A stretch of 13,894 nucleotides of DNA from JAEKLB01 sp050249235 (GTDB lineage Bacteria > Actinomycetota > Acidimicrobiia > Acidimicrobiales > CADCSY01). Location: assembly GCA_050249235.1 (NCBI GenBank), contig JBFWQW010000075.1:1-13894 (forward strand). The letters run 5' to 3'. The notes beneath the pieces are model-generated. The model did no database searches. It was not told the DNA's origin and saw only the letters and a program-made list of their open reading frames with translations. The translations under genes were made by a program, and so were the position numbers. Positions 13,621-13,894 of the stretch are shown one piece after another (position 1 is the first letter of the stretch; every line of letters starts with the position of its first letter).

Positions 13621-13894
13621 TCAGTTGCCTCCGAGGCCGCCGGCGTCGATGAACCGGAGGACTCCGGGACCGAGCACCACGATGAAGAGGGTGGGGAGGA
13701 TGAAGAGCACGAGCGGGAAGAGCACCTTCACGGGGATCTTCATGGCGTGCTCCTCGGCCGCCTGCCGACGGCGCTCACGGAGCTCGGCCGACTGCGACCG
13801 GAGCACATTGGCGATGGGCAGGCCGTAGCGGCCGGCCTGTCGCAGGGCGGTCAGGAAGCGCTGGAGATCCTGGACGCCAGTGCGCTCGGCCATC
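13621..13894 (-). CDS. tadC: Type II secretion F family protein, TadC-like (partial, N-terminus outside window)
   Basis: Only the last 90 or so residues are visible; the gene continues past the right edge, and the Met encoded at 13893 is probably internal. The visible part starts with AERTGVQDLQRFLTALRQAG, then an Arg/Glu-rich amphipathic stretch (ELRERRRQAAEEHAMK at about 37-52). One membrane helix follows at about 54-75 (VKVLFPLVLFILPTLFIVVL). This is the characteristic C-terminal half of a GspF/T2SSF domain as in TadC, the inner-membrane platform protein of Tad pili. The neighbouring TadE-like and TadG-like genes confirm the context. The length seen does not allow TadB and TadC to be separated with full certainty, but TadC normally lies last before the pseudopilins. 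Confidence 0.86.
   Translation of the reverse strand, partial: MAERTGVQDLQRFLTALRQAGRYGLPIANVLRSQSAELRERRRQAAEEHAMKIPVKVLFPLVLFILPTLFIVVLGPGVLRFIDAGGLGGN

Overview
The window is a gene-dense, very GC-rich stretch of an actinobacterial chromosome with no mobile elements, CRISPR array or RNA genes. Most starts are GTG. The left half carries the block tlyA–nadK–recN–steA–mctB in the same order as Mycobacterium tuberculosis Rv1694–Rv1698, which points firmly to Actinomycetota. The high GC, a fused KorA/KorB pair and a Tad pilus locus would suit a deep lineage such as Acidimicrobiia, but that placement is inference.

Layout from the left end: positions 1-5443 are one minus-strand operon, read from high to low coordinates. 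It encodes TlyA (S4 domain plus rRNA methyltransferase), NAD kinase, RecN (DNA repair ATPase), SteA (division-associated membrane protein) and an MctB/SteB-family membrane protein cut off by the window edge. Its junctions are tight: a 1-nt overlap at tlyA/nadK and an ATGA overlap at steA/mctB. The two junctions with real gaps, nadK/recN and recN/steA, are each spanned by a tiny out-of-frame ORF that starts on the upstream stop codon and ends on the downstream start codon. A rhomboid protease gene faces the opposite way at 5480-6217, so it separates tlyA from a HAD-IIA phosphatase (6269-7012, minus) whose mycobacterial counterpart Rv1692 lies close to tlyA. A DUF1015 gene (7075-8271, plus) diverges from the phosphatase.

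From 8289 to 11212, korA and korB (minus, 4-nt overlap) encode a 2-oxoacid:ferredoxin oxidoreductase, probably for 2-oxoglutarate, linking central carbon metabolism to low-potential electrons. After a 179-bp intergenic region with a strong perfect hairpin comes the end of a Tad pilus operon (11392-13894, minus): the C-terminus of a TadC-like membrane protein, a TadE-like pseudopilin, and a large TadG-like protein with an internally duplicated, cysteine-rich outer region. The rest of that operon lies beyond the right edge.

The clearest regulatory pattern is at the divergent junctions. tlyA, the rhomboid gene and the phosphatase gene each have a TANNNT -10-like hexamer exactly 6 nt before a GTG start, and the DUF1015 gene has a weaker match at the same spacing. 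This predicts leaderless mRNAs. I see no clearly new multi-gene system. The points most worth checking are the leaderless promoters, the bridging mini-ORFs, the position of the rhomboid gene and the duplicated TadG-like protein. No gene-free stretch exceeds 300 bases.
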